Below, piece by piece: positions 50,642-59,234 of a stretch of 64,000 bases of DNA (its first letter is position 1; every line of letters begins with the position of its first letter). The DNA comes from Chryseobacterium sp. Tr-659. Lineage in GTDB: Bacteria; Bacteroidota; Bacteroidia; Flavobacteriales; Weeksellaceae. Both the position numbers and the translations under genes were made by a program. The notes under the pieces were generated by a model. That model ran no database searches, was not told the origin of the DNA, and saw only the letters and a list, made by a program, of their open reading frames with translations. Location: assembly GCF_011752975.1 (NCBI RefSeq), contig NZ_VWWP01000001.1, positions 806,001-870,000 on the forward strand, read 5' to 3'.

Positions 50642-50978
50642 AGATGAGTAAGAGATGAACGATCCCGCTGGAGGAAGGAAATTCCATGTCTTCAATTGTA
50701 ATTTTCTTCAAAATAGATGAGTTTTAAGGATTTAGGAGTCTTTTTCTTATATTAAATTCTGAAAATTGATTACCACTTAAGAAATGGATAACTTACAATT
50801 AAAATTTTCCATGTTTGTTCTTTTCTGAATGATAATATTGGTTAAATTCAGTGGAATTATGCTTTAAAAATCGCAAATTTGCAAAAGCAGTTTTTCAAGG
50901 AAACTTTTGCAGGAACCTGAAGAATTGCCGGATAGAAAATATTGTCATATTTTAGTCAGCAATCAAGTAAAATAATTA
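50642..50978. other. Gene-free interval after the graspetide cluster
   Basis: About 335 bp without a credible ORF. It contains one copy of a dispersed repeat (around 50665-50712) whose inverted partner is at 53780-53830, and a palindrome GCAAATTTGC (50873-50882). I see no transporter or peptidase remnant. Confidence 0.5.
50665..50712 (+). repeat. Dispersed intergenic repeat, copy A
   Basis: Contains ATTCCATGTCTTCAATTGT at 50681-50699. The complement of 53796-53814 matches this 19-mer at 18 positions, and similarity extends over about 45 bp (GGAGG...TTCAAAAT). Confidence 0.6.
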
Positions 50979-51992
50979 ATGGTTTTTGTAACGGGTGCAA
51001 CCGGAATTCTGGGAAGAATAATTGTGCTGGAGCTTCTTAAAAGAGGTAAAAGTGTACGTGCTTCCAAAAGACCGGGCAGCAATTTAAACGAAGTAAGGCA
51101 TTCATACAGCTTTTATACGGATAATCCTGATGATTTTTTCAATAAAATTGAATGGGTAAACGTAGATTTTGATGATCTCGATTCTTTAAAAGATGCTCTG
51201 AAAGGAGTAGAGGAAGTGTATCACTGTGCCGCAAAAGTAAGTTTTCATCCCAAAGATGAAAAGGAAATGTACCGCACCAACATTAAAGGTACAGAAAATA
51301 TATTATTTGCCTGTGAAGGATCTGATGTGAAAAAGTTTCTTCACGTAAGTTCGGTAGCTGTTCTTGATAATTTCAATGAAAAAGGAGAATTGGATGAAGG
51401 TTCTGATTTTAATCCTAAATTGGAACATTCCGCTTATGCCATTTCAAAGCATTTGTCTGAAATGGAAGCGTGGAGAGCTTCAGCCGAAGGACTGAATGTA
51501 GTTATCATCAATCCAGGAATGATTGTTGGAAGTGGAAACTGGACTCAAAGCAGCGGAGAGCTTTTCTCCACCTTTGAAGACAATAGTTTTACTTTTGCCG
51601 GTGGTTCTGCTTATGTAGATGTAAGAGATGTTGCGAAAACCGCCATCGAATTAATGGAAAATAATATTTTCGGAGAACGTTTTATTATTGTTGCTGAAAA
51701 TAACCGATATGCCGACCTGGCAAAACAGGTGAGAACCCGCTTGGGGCTTAAAGAGGCCAGAATTCTTTCACAATCTATATTAAATATCGGAAGAATAGCC
51801 AATACTCTTTTAGGGTGGCTGATTCCGAAACTGAGAATGGTTACCAAATCAAATATTGAGGCCATATCCTCATTCAACACCATTTCCAATCACAAAGTCA
51901 AAGAAAAACTGAATTACCAGTTCATTCCTGTAAAAGAAAGTATAGACTTTCACCTGAATAATTATATTAACGACAAAAAGCTGAAGAAATGA
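50979..51992 (+). CDS. NAD-dependent epimerase/dehydratase (extended SDR)
   Basis: 337 residues. The NAD-binding Rossmann motif FVTGATGILGRIIVLEL is at the start; the catalytic Y-x-x-x-K pair is in SAYAISKHLSE (about 150) with SSVAVLDN before it, typical of extended short-chain dehydrogenases. The substrate cannot be assigned; candidates include a nucleotide sugar or a 3-beta-hydroxysteroid/dihydroflavonol-type substrate. It overlaps the start of the acyl-CoA ligase (ATGA), so the pair is translationally coupled, hinting at lipid rather than sugar metabolism. Confidence 0.85.
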   Translation: MVFVTGATGILGRIIVLELLKRGKSVRASKRPGSNLNEVRHSYSFYTDNPDDFFNKIEWVNVDFDDLDSLKDALKGVEEVYHCAAKVSFHPKDEKEMYRTNIKGTENILFACEGSDVKKFLHVSSVAVLDNFNEKGELDEGSDFNPKLEHSAYAISKHLSEMEAWRASAEGLNVVIINPGMIVGSGNWTQSSGELFSTFEDNSFTFAGGSAYVDVRDVAKTAIELMENNIFGERFIIVAENNRYADLAKQVRTRLGLKEARILSQSILNIGRIANTLLGWLIPKLRMVTKSNIEAISSFNTISNHKVKEKLNYQFIPVKESIDFHLNNYINDKKLKK

Positions 51993-53758
51993 ATCTTGCA
52001 GAGGCAATTATCCTTAAAAATGTAGAAAAACATCCTTTAAAAGCGGCAATCGGTTTTAAAAAGAAAGATGCAGCCTGGAAAGAGCTGAGCTGGAAAAAAT
52101 TCAGTGAAATTATTTTTAAAACAGCCAATGCGCTGAAAGAAGCAGGGGTTCAGGAAAATGACAGAGTGGCCATTTATTCGGATAATTCTTCCGAGTGGAT
52201 GATCTTTGATCTGGCAGGGTTGTCAATCGGGGCTGTTACGGTTCCAATTTACTCAACAAATAATGCAGAACAGGCTGAATATATCATTAATGATTCCGGA
52301 GCAAAAGTTGTTTTGGCTGGAAATCAGGTACAATATGATGCTTGTCTTGAGCTTTTACATAAAGAAGAAAATAATCTTGAAACCATCATTGTTTCTAAAA
52401 AGGCAGTGTGGATCAAGAAAGAATTCAATAGTTTTTATCTTGAAGATTTTATTGCGAAAGCATCTCCAGAACTGGAAATCTCTAAGAAAGAAAACGAAGA
52501 TACAGCAACGTTGATTTATACTTCCGGAACTACAGGAACACCAAAAGGAGTAATGCTTACCCACGGGAACTTTATCAAAGCTTTTGATTCTCATTTTGAA
52601 TTTTTTAAGTTCAAAAATTTCGAAGAAGAGCTTTCATTGGCATTTTTACCATTAAGTCATGTTTTCGAAAGAAGCTGGAGTTTGCTTTGTTTATATGGAG
52701 GAGCAAGGGTGTATTTTCTTGAAGATCCAAAAAATGTTGCCAAAGCACTGGAAGAAGTAAAACCTACAGCCATGTGCGCGGTACCGAGGTTTTTCCAGAA
52801 AGTATATGCCGGAGTGCTGGAAAAGGCTGAAGAAGGTTCTTCCTTAAAGAAAAAGATATTCGACTGGGCCCTGAAAACAGGATGGGAAACTGCAGAATTG
52901 AGAAGAAATGAAAAGCAGGTTCCTTTTGGATTGAAGTTCAAAGAATCCATTGCAGATAGGCTGGTCTTTAGTAAGATTAAAGAAAAAATGGGAGGCCGAC
53001 TTTGGTTTTTACCTTGTGGAGGAGCATCATTGTCACCGGAAGTCACCAGGTTCTTTGAGTCAGTAGGAATTCATGTGACTGTTGGCTACGGATTAACAGA
53101 AACCACGGCAACATTAACGCTTTTCCCTCTCACTCATTTTGAACACGGAACCAGCGGAAAACCTTTACCAGGCGTTGAAATGCGTATCGGGGAGAATGAT
53201 GAAATCCAGGCCAGAGGAAACGGTATCATGAAAGGATATTACAATAAACCTGAAGAAACTCAAAAAGTATTTACAGAGGATGGATGGTTTAAAACCGGTG
53301 ATGCAGGAAAATTCGATGACAAAGGTAATCTGATCATTACAGACCGCATCAAAGATCTGATGAAGACCTCCAATGGAAAATATATTGCCCCGCAGCAGAT
53401 CGAAAATCTTTTGACCAATAACAATTTTATTCAACAGATTATGCTGATTGCGGAAGGAAGACAATTTGTTTCAGCACTGATTGTTCCTAATTTTGAATTT
53501 CTGCAGGATTATATCAAAAAGAATAATATCCCTTTTACCAATTGGGAAGAGATTGTTAAACATGAGAAGGTGATCAGCCTTTATAAAGAAAAGATCAAAG
53601 AATTGCAAAACCACCTTGCCGACTATGAGAAAGTGAAAAAATTCACACTGATGCCGGCTGAATTTGATATCAATACAGGAGAAATTACGCCTACACTGAA
53701 AGTGAAAAGAAATGTGGTGATCAAAAAATATGCAGATATTATAGAAAAGATGTACTAA
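51989..53758 (+). CDS. AMP-dependent long-chain fatty-acid-CoA ligase
   Basis: 589 residues of the ANL superfamily. The AMP-binding P-loop TLIYTSGTTGTPKGVMLTHGN (about 173-193, shown by parts) is intact, followed by GYGLTETTATLT (about 370) and the C-terminal hinge/adenylate motif GWFKTGDAGKFDDKGNL and TDRIKDLMKTSNGKY. Length and wording fit long-chain acyl-CoA synthetases (FadD15-like). Cytosolic or membrane-associated. Starts inside the epimerase stop. Confidence 0.92.
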   Translation: MNLAEAIILKNVEKHPLKAAIGFKKKDAAWKELSWKKFSEIIFKTANALKEAGVQENDRVAIYSDNSSEWMIFDLAGLSIGAVTVPIYSTNNAEQAEYIINDSGAKVVLAGNQVQYDACLELLHKEENNLETIIVSKKAVWIKKEFNSFYLEDFIAKASPELEISKKENEDTATLIYTSGTTGTPKGVMLTHGNFIKAFDSHFEFFKFKNFEEELSLAFLPLSHVFERSWSLLCLYGGARVYFLEDPKNVAKALEEVKPTAMCAVPRFFQKVYAGVLEKAEEGSSLKKKIFDWALKTGWETAELRRNEKQVPFGLKFKESIADRLVFSKIKEKMGGRLWFLPCGGASLSPEVTRFFESVGIHVTVGYGLTETTATLTLFPLTHFEHGTSGKPLPGVEMRIGENDEIQARGNGIMKGYYNKPEETQKVFTEDGWFKTGDAGKFDDKGNLIITDRIKDLMKTSNGKYIAPQQIENLLTNNNFIQQIMLIAEGRQFVSALIVPNFEFLQDYIKKNNIPFTNWEEIVKHEKVISLYKEKIKELQNHLADYEKVKKFTLMPAEFDINTGEITPTLKVKRNVVIKKYADIIEKMY

Positions 53759-53779
53759 GAGATCTTGATCCCCTGTTAC

Positions 53780-53870
53780 CATTTTCACGAATATCACAAT
53801 TGAAGACGTGGAATTCTCCCTTCGGAGGGTTGGTAAAAATTCAAAGAATTTTCCCGGGGTTGGTTAAGAA
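53780..53870 (-). repeat. Dispersed intergenic repeat, copy B (inverted)
   Basis: On the minus strand it contains ATTCCACGTCTTCAATTGT (53814-53796), and CCCTCCGAAGGGAG forms a small hairpin (around 53816-53829). Copy A lies 3.1 kb upstream in the opposite orientation, and together they enclose the epimerase and acyl-CoA ligase genes. Confidence 0.6.
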
Positions 53871-53890
53871 TTTATCACTTAAATTAAACT

Positions 53891-54949
53891 ATGACGACAC
53901 AAGAATTTATAGGAAAAGAAAATTTTACGATTCATACACAAACAGTTTCAGAAAGCTGCCCGTCTAATATTGCCCTGATCAAATACTGGGGGAAATATGA
54001 CAATCAGATTCCTGCTAACCCAAGTATCAGCTATACCTTAACCCATTGTAAAACCAATACATCAATGGAGTTTACAGCAGATGAACCATTTTCTGTACAG
54101 ACATTCCTGTCAGGAAATGAGGAAGTGAAGTTTGCTGAGAAAATTGAAAAATATTTCAGAAATATAGAGCAGTACCTTCCATGGATTCTCAAAGGAAAAT
54201 ATATAATCAGAACAGAAAATACATTTCCGCACAGTTCGGGGATAGCCAGCTCAGCTTCTGGATTTGGAGCAATTGCTAAATGTCTGATGACATTAGATAC
54301 TTCATTTACAGGGAAATCCTCATCTGAAGAGTCTTTAAGAAAAGCTTCTTTTTTAGCAAGATTAGGAAGCGGAAGCGCATGCAGAAGCCTTTACAATGGG
54401 CTTATAGTTTGGGGAGTAACTGATGAGGTTGATGGAAGTTCAGATATATTCGCGGTACAATATCCGGATACTGAAATTCATGATATTTTCAAGAATTTCA
54501 ATGACTGGGTACTTTTGATCCATGAAGGGCAGAAAAGTGTTTCTTCAACAGTAGGACATGGCCTTATGAAGACCAATCCTTATGCAGAAAGAAGATTTCA
54601 GGAAGCAAGAGAAAACTTTGTTCCAATGAAAGAAATTCTGAAGAGTGGGGATATGGAAAGTTTTATCAAGCTGGTAGAACATGAAGCACTTACGCTCCAT
54701 GCCATGATGATGATGAGCGATCCTGCTTTTATTCTGATGAAAACCGGAACATTGGAGGTGATTAATAAAATCTGGGACTTCAGAAAAGATACCGGATTAC
54801 CGCTTTTCTTTACTTTAGATGCAGGAGCCAACGTTCACCTTTTATTTCCAAATAATGGTTCCGAGGACAAAATCAAAACCTTTATAGAAGCTGAATTATT
54901 GCAGCATACACAAAAGAACGGTGTAGTAAAGGATATAATGAGATTTTAA
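53891..54949 (+). CDS. mvaD: Diphosphomevalonate decarboxylase
   Basis: 352 residues of the GHMP kinase superfamily. It makes isopentenyl diphosphate from mevalonate 5-diphosphate with ATP. The diagnostic pieces are SCPSNIALIKYWGKYD near the N-terminus, the GHMP P-loop-like PHSSGIASSASGFGAI (about 115-130), RLGSGSACRSLYNGL, and DAGANVHLL (about 308-316, catalytic Asp). Full length. Other mevalonate-pathway genes are not in this window. Confidence 0.93.
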   Translation: MTTQEFIGKENFTIHTQTVSESCPSNIALIKYWGKYDNQIPANPSISYTLTHCKTNTSMEFTADEPFSVQTFLSGNEEVKFAEKIEKYFRNIEQYLPWILKGKYIIRTENTFPHSSGIASSASGFGAIAKCLMTLDTSFTGKSSSEESLRKASFLARLGSGSACRSLYNGLIVWGVTDEVDGSSDIFAVQYPDTEIHDIFKNFNDWVLLIHEGQKSVSSTVGHGLMKTNPYAERRFQEARENFVPMKEILKSGDMESFIKLVEHEALTLHAMMMMSDPAFILMKTGTLEVINKIWDFRKDTGLPLFFTLDAGANVHLLFPNNGSEDKIKTFIEAELLQHTQKNGVVKDIMRF

Positions 54950-54964
54950 AAAATATTCAATAAG

Positions 54965-54989
54965 AGTGGGCTTTAGCCCACTTTTTTTA
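54965..54989 (+). terminator. Terminator of mvaD
   Basis: AGTGGGCT (54965-54972) pairs with AGCCCACT (54975-54982), in practice GTGGGC/GCCCAC with a TTTA-type loop, followed by six T. Confidence 0.8.
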
Positions 54990-55181
54990 GTATAAAGAAG
55001 CAAAGACAAAGGAGTGTAGATTTCGATAACGTAATAATAATTATCCGTATCATTTTTGTTGTTGTTTGATGTAAGTGTTTTGTCATTCCGTAGCCATCTA
55101 TATAAAGTTGTTATATGTTGAGTATGTTGGATTCATTTTTCCTATTTTTATTCATCAGAAATAACCTTATAAATCAATACT
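54990..55181. other. Intergenic stretch before the NTF2-like gene
   Basis: No ORF, terminator or consensus promoter that I can support; mildly T-rich. Confidence 0.4.
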
Positions 55182-55622
55182 ATGAATAAAATAACAATAC
55201 TTATTCTTTTGTTCAGTACTTTCTGTTTCGGGCAGAAGAATCAGGAAATTGAAAAACCTATCCGAAACCTATTCTTGGGTATGAAAAATGCCGATCCTGA
55301 ACTGGTAAAATCAGCTTTTGCTGAAAATGCCGTTCTTCAGACGATTACCAAAGATGGTTCCGTAAAAAGTGATAGTATCCAGGATTTCATTACCTCAGTT
55401 TCTAAATTTTCAAAGGGCGATCTGGATGAAAGAATAACAGTAGAAGCTATTCATACAGACGGAGATCTGGCAAGTGTTTTCACTCCCTATTCTTTTTATT
55501 TAAAGGGAAAACTTTCACATTGCGGAGCCAACAGCTTTCAGTTGGTAAAACAAAATAAGGAATGGAAAATCCAATATATCATCGATACCAGAAGAAAAGA
55601 AAATTGTAAAGAAGTGAAATAA
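55182..55622 (+). CDS. Secreted NTF2/SnoaL-like protein
   Basis: 146 residues. A signal peptide (1-17, ...STFCFGQ) is followed by an NTF2-like fold of about 125 residues (IRNLFLGMKNADPELVKSAF; LCHCGANSFQLVKQNKEWKIQYIID, partly paraphrased), the layout of the nuclear transport factor 2/SnoaL superfamily. No catalytic residues stand out; periplasmic ligand-binding or accessory role is possible. A glyoxalase-family gene follows 28 bp later. Confidence 0.75.
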   Translation: MNKITILILLFSTFCFGQKNQEIEKPIRNLFLGMKNADPELVKSAFAENAVLQTITKDGSVKSDSIQDFITSVSKFSKGDLDERITVEAIHTDGDLASVFTPYSFYLKGKLSHCGANSFQLVKQNKEWKIQYIIDTRRKENCKEVK

Positions 55623-55650
55623 TAATGTAGATATACAACAATTTAAAGAA

Positions 55651-56034
55651 ATGAAAATGAAGATCCATCATATTGCCATTATCTGCTCAGATTATAATGT
55701 TTCAAAGAAGTTTTATACAGAAGTTCTGGACCTGAAGATTATTCGGGAAGTATATCGTGAAGAAAGACAATCCTATAAGCTTGATCTCGCCATCGGAGAT
55801 CACTATGTGATTGAACTTTTTTCTTTCCCCGAACCTCCAAAGAGACCTTCCCGGCCGGAAGCATGCGGTTTAAGGCATCTGGCGTTCTCTGTTGAAAATG
55901 TAACAGAAAAAAGAGCAGAACTTATCACAAAGGGTTTAGAATGCGAAGAAATACGGATAGATGAATTCACAGGAAAAGAATTTTTCTTTACCCAGGATCC
56001 TGATCAGCTTCCGCTGGAATTTTATGAAATGTAA
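55651..56034 (+). CDS. VOC-family glyoxalase-like protein (YaeR/GloA2-like)
   Basis: 127 residues with the vicinal-oxygen-chelate fold. Likely metal ligands are H6 or H7 (KIHHIAIICSDY), E near residue 50 (VIELFSFP), H75 (GLRHLAFSVENV) and E near the C-terminus (LPLEFYEM). It resembles the SMU1112c/YaeR subgroup of unknown substrate. Starts at MKMK; ends just before the convergent DUF1634 gene. Confidence 0.83.
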   Translation: MKMKIHHIAIICSDYNVSKKFYTEVLDLKIIREVYREERQSYKLDLAIGDHYVIELFSFPEPPKRPSRPEACGLRHLAFSVENVTEKRAELITKGLECEEIRIDEFTGKEFFFTQDPDQLPLEFYEM

Positions 56035-56040
56035 AAAAAA

Positions 56041-56424
56041 TTAGTGAGCGTAGCCTGCAAAAAAGCTTATCGCCATGATCGTTAAAACAATTGAGGAAAT
56101 GACTACATATACGTAGTCTTTTTCTTTTAAATAGCCTATTAAAGCGAAAACAATTCTCATTAAAGGTGTGAAGATCAGCAAAAGAATTCCCAGTTGGATA
56201 ATTGCAGAACCTTCTCCCTTACATAAAGAAGTCCAGAAATGTCCCCATACTTTTTCAGAAGATGTTCCCACATTAAGACTGCTGTACTTTTTAGGCATTT
56301 CAAAACCTTCAAGAAACAGTTTAACAAAACCGATCAGTGAAGTGGCCACAGAAAGAATAACACCTAATCTCAGCAGGTTTCCTACCGAACGGTTCAGATC
56401 AACATCTGTAAAATTCTTTTTCAT
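56041..56424 (-). CDS. DUF1634 family membrane protein
   Basis: 127 residues with three hydrophobic helices (about 16-34, 75-97, 105-122). DUF1634 proteins are encoded beside TauE/SafE exporters, and here the ATG overlaps the stop of the TauE-like gene (TAATG on the minus strand), so the two are translationally coupled. Probably an accessory subunit of that exporter. Confidence 0.82.
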   Translation of the reverse strand: MKKNFTDVDLNRSVGNLLRLGVILSVATSLIGFVKLFLEGFEMPKKYSSLNVGTSSEKVWGHFWTSLCKGEGSAIIQLGILLLIFTPLMRIVFALIGYLKEKDYVYVVISSIVLTIMAISFFAGYAH

Positions 56425-57254
56425 TATCTGAAGCTTTTATTAATACCGTTATACATCATATAGACTGAAAGAATGGTAATTACAATGGCAAAAAATACTT
56501 TTAGCTTTTTTGTTTTTGAAACCATTAATGTCTTTGACCCAATGAAACTTCCTATAACCACACCTATCAGTACAGGAGCTACAATTACAGGAATAATTTC
56601 ACCCCTCTGGAAGTAGATCAATGCACTGGCTACTGCTGTTACTCCGATCATGAAGTTACTGGTAGTAGTAGATACCTTGAAAGGAAGCTTCATCATATTA
56701 TCCATTGCCAAAACTTTCAACGCACCAGAACCTATTCCAAGAAGCCCGGACATGGCACCGGCAAACATCATCATTAAAAATCCGGGAACGGTATTTCTTG
56801 CAGAATAACTTTTCAGTACTCCTTTATCAGGAAACGTTCCGTAAAGTTTTAATTTTTCTTCAAGACTGCCTTTGATCAACGGTTCCTGATGGTCAGGTTT
56901 CCCTTTAAGATTCAAAATAACAGTAAGAAGAAGAATACTTGCAAAAATAATTCCGATGGTATTCGGATTAAGCATTCCCGAAACAAGGGCTCCAATAATG
57001 GCCCCCGCCGTAGTGGCTATTTCAAGAAACATTCCGACTCTCATATTCGTAAAGCCTTCTTTTACGAAAGCTACGGCCGCACCGGAAGAGGTACCGATCA
57101 CTGAAATAAGTGAAGCACCGATAGCATAATGCATTGGAACGCCGAAACCCAGCGTTAATAAAGGAATGATAATAACTCCTCCTCCTAAACCCGTAAGTGA
57201 ACCTAAAAGACCGGCGGAAATTGCGCCAAGGAAGAGTATGATGATTTCTGACAT
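56424..57254 (-). CDS. TauE/SafE family sulfite/sulfonate exporter
   Basis: 276 residues with about eight helices in two repeats, containing the glycine-rich TauE pattern GAISAGLLGSLTGLGGGVIIIP near the N-terminus and GAMSGLLGIGSGALKVLAM in the second half. The family exports sulfite, sulfoacetate or related anions. It is the first gene of a unit with DUF1634 and is read from a consensus promoter back to back with that of the DUF1543 gene. Confidence 0.88.
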   Translation of the reverse strand: MSEIIILFLGAISAGLLGSLTGLGGGVIIIPLLTLGFGVPMHYAIGASLISVIGTSSGAAVAFVKEGFTNMRVGMFLEIATTAGAIIGALVSGMLNPNTIGIIFASILLLTVILNLKGKPDHQEPLIKGSLEEKLKLYGTFPDKGVLKSYSARNTVPGFLMMMFAGAMSGLLGIGSGALKVLAMDNMMKLPFKVSTTTSNFMIGVTAVASALIYFQRGEIIPVIVAPVLIGVVIGSFIGSKTLMVSKTKKLKVFFAIVITILSVYMMYNGINKSFR

Positions 57255-57270
57255 ACTACAATTAATGCTA

Positions 57271-57302
57271 CAAATATAAAATTATTGTGGTAGTCTGCCA
57301 AA
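57271..57302 (-). promoter_or_regulatory. Promoter of the tauE-like operon
   Basis: Minus strand: TTTG (57302-57299), 20-nt spacer, TATATTTG (57278-57271), 16 nt before the ATG. Confidence 0.65.
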
Positions 57303-57304
57303 CA

Positions 57305-57334
57305 TTTGAAAAAGATAAATTTAACGTATTTTTG
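57305..57334 (+). promoter_or_regulatory. Promoter of the DUF1543 gene
   Basis: TTTG (57305-57308), 18-nt spacer, TATTTTTG (57327-57334). It ends 5 nt before the first ATG (57340), so translation is either leaderless or starts at the second in-frame ATG (57352). Two bases separate its -33 from that of the divergent tauE promoter. Confidence 0.65.
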
Positions 57335-57339
57335 TATGC

Positions 57340-57903
57340 ATGAAAAATGAAATGAAATTATTTTATGTAATCCTTGGGGCTACCCCTAAAGGAAGAAACA
57401 TTGAGCAGCATGACGTTTTTTTCGGAATTGCTGAGAATCTTAAAGATCTTGTTCCGGATATGAAAGAATTCTGGAAGGAAGCAGAAGGAAAGATTCATTT
57501 AGATTGTTATCAGGAAGTAAAATTCGCTGACGGATATGAAGTGGAGATCGTAGAAAAAGGAGATAAATCATCAGGAAACCAACTGTTTTTCCTCAATTTA
57601 GGAGGCTACAAGCCTGGTTTCTTTGAAGAATTTCATGAACAGCACCTGATGGTAGGGGAGTCAATGGGAGAGATTGTAAAAAGAGCAAGAGCCACCGAGT
57701 TTTATCAGACAATGGGATTCGAAGGAGCGGTAAGCCATATTGATGATAAGCATGGAGTGGATATTGATGATATTTTCAATGTAAGTGATATCCTTCCCGA
57801 AAAAATGAAAGAAAAGTATTCTATTGTTCTTAAAAAATCTGATGCTGAACACCAGGAAAACCCGATGGGATTGGGATATTTAAAAATTGATAAAATCCAA
57901 TAA
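57340..57903 (+). CDS. DUF1543 family protein
   Basis: 187 residues. The opening MKLFYVILGATPKGRNIEQHDVFFG and later NLGGYKPGFFEEFHEQHLMVG are the conserved wording of DUF1543, often two copies of which occur per protein. Function unknown. Starts at ATG 57340 or, more likely by comparison with family openings, at the in-frame ATG 57352 (MKLFYVILG). Upstream of purK by 24 bp, so probably co-transcribed with it. Confidence 0.83.
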   Translation: MKNEMKLFYVILGATPKGRNIEQHDVFFGIAENLKDLVPDMKEFWKEAEGKIHLDCYQEVKFADGYEVEIVEKGDKSSGNQLFFLNLGGYKPGFFEEFHEQHLMVGESMGEIVKRARATEFYQTMGFEGAVSHIDDKHGVDIDDIFNVSDILPEKMKEKYSIVLKKSDAEHQENPMGLGYLKIDKIQ

Positions 57904-57927
57904 GAATAAATCTAATAAAAATAAAAA

Positions 57928-59040
57928 ATGAAAATAGGAATTCTGGGAGGCGGACAGCTGGGAAGAATGTTGATACAAAGTGCACTGAAGTATGATGATG
58001 AGTTTTATACTCTGGATCCCGCTTCTGATGCGCCATGTCATAATATCTCGTATTTTACACAGGGAAATTTTAATGATTATGATACCGTTTTAAATTTCGG
58101 AAAAGATAAAGAGGTTGTCACCATTGAAATAGAACATGTAAATGCTGATGCTTTGGCAGAACTTGAAAAACAGGGAGTAAGAGTAGTTCCCAATGCCAAT
58201 ATCATCAAAACGATTCAGCAGAAAATCCTTCAGAAAGAATTTTACAAAGCTCACGATATCCCCAGCCCCGAATTTCAGGTAGTATGGAACAGTGATGAGA
58301 AAATTATGATGCCGCTGCCTTTTGTTCAGAAAATGAATACCGGAGGTTATGACGGGAAAGGAGTACAGGTAATCAGAACAGAAGAAGATTATCAGCATTT
58401 ATGGAAGGAAGCTTCTGTAATTGAAAGCCTGGTAGATATAGAAAAAGAGCTTTCCGTTATCGTGGCGAGGAATGAAAAAGGAGAAACCAATATCTTTCCG
58501 GTGACTGAAATGGTAGCTGATCCTAAGCTTAATCTGTTGGATTTTAATGTTTGTCCGGTTCTTTTAACAGAAGATGTTCAGCAGCAGATTGATTCCATTA
58601 CTGAGAAATTTTTGAGCGCTGTTAATTCCCCGGGGCTATTTGCTATCGAATTATTTCTGGATAAAGAAGGAAAAGTATGGGTGAATGAAACCGCACCAAG
58701 GCTTCATAACTCAGGCCACCAAAGCCAGGAAGGAAATACCAATTCCCAGTTTGAACAGATGTACCGTGTGGTAAAAAACCTTCCTTTAGCAGATACTGAT
58801 GCTATCACTTACAGCGGAATGCTGAATCTTGTAGGAGCAGAAGGATACGCGGGAAAAGTAGTATATGAAGGGATGGAAGAAGTGCTTAAATTGCCGGAAA
58901 CCTACATCCACTTATACGGTAAAGCAGAAACCAAACCCGGAAGAAAAATGGGGCATATTAATGTTCTTGCAGACTCCAGAGAAGAGCTTATGGAGAAACT
59001 TGTCATGGTAAAAGGAATGGTAAGAGTAATTGCTGAGTAA
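57928..59040 (+). CDS. purK: 5-(carboxyamino)imidazole ribonucleotide synthase
   Basis: 370 residues, ATP-grasp enzyme of de novo purine synthesis that carboxylates AIR with bicarbonate and ATP. Clear matches: MKIGILGGGQLGRMLIQSA at the start, FVQKMNTGGYDGKGVQVI (ATP lid), and VWVNETAPRLHNSGHQSQEGNTNS by parts near residue 250-275. Full family length. Terminator at 59061-59096. Confidence 0.94.
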   Translation: MKIGILGGGQLGRMLIQSALKYDDEFYTLDPASDAPCHNISYFTQGNFNDYDTVLNFGKDKEVVTIEIEHVNADALAELEKQGVRVVPNANIIKTIQQKILQKEFYKAHDIPSPEFQVVWNSDEKIMMPLPFVQKMNTGGYDGKGVQVIRTEEDYQHLWKEASVIESLVDIEKELSVIVARNEKGETNIFPVTEMVADPKLNLLDFNVCPVLLTEDVQQQIDSITEKFLSAVNSPGLFAIELFLDKEGKVWVNETAPRLHNSGHQSQEGNTNSQFEQMYRVVKNLPLADTDAITYSGMLNLVGAEGYAGKVVYEGMEEVLKLPETYIHLYGKAETKPGRKMGHINVLADSREELMEKLVMVKGMVRVIAE

Positions 59041-59060
59041 TCATATAAAATTAAAATAAT

Positions 59061-59099
59061 ATAAAAGGAGCTGTTTAAAAAAATAGCTCCTTTTATATT
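59061..59099 (+). terminator. Terminator of DUF1543-purK
   Basis: A 12-bp perfect stem, ATAAAAGGAGCT (59061-59072) with AGCTCCTTTTAT (59085-59096), with A/T-rich flanks. Confidence 0.8.
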
Positions 59100-59234
59100 A
59101 TGTGCCCCAATTAGCTAATAGGCTCTCCTAAAATTTATTCAGCTGTTCTTTAAATATCCCAGAAAAATTATTATTCACAGATAAAGAACTTTGAACACCC
59201 ATTCTTCCATCTTCCGACTTCCAACAAAAAAACT

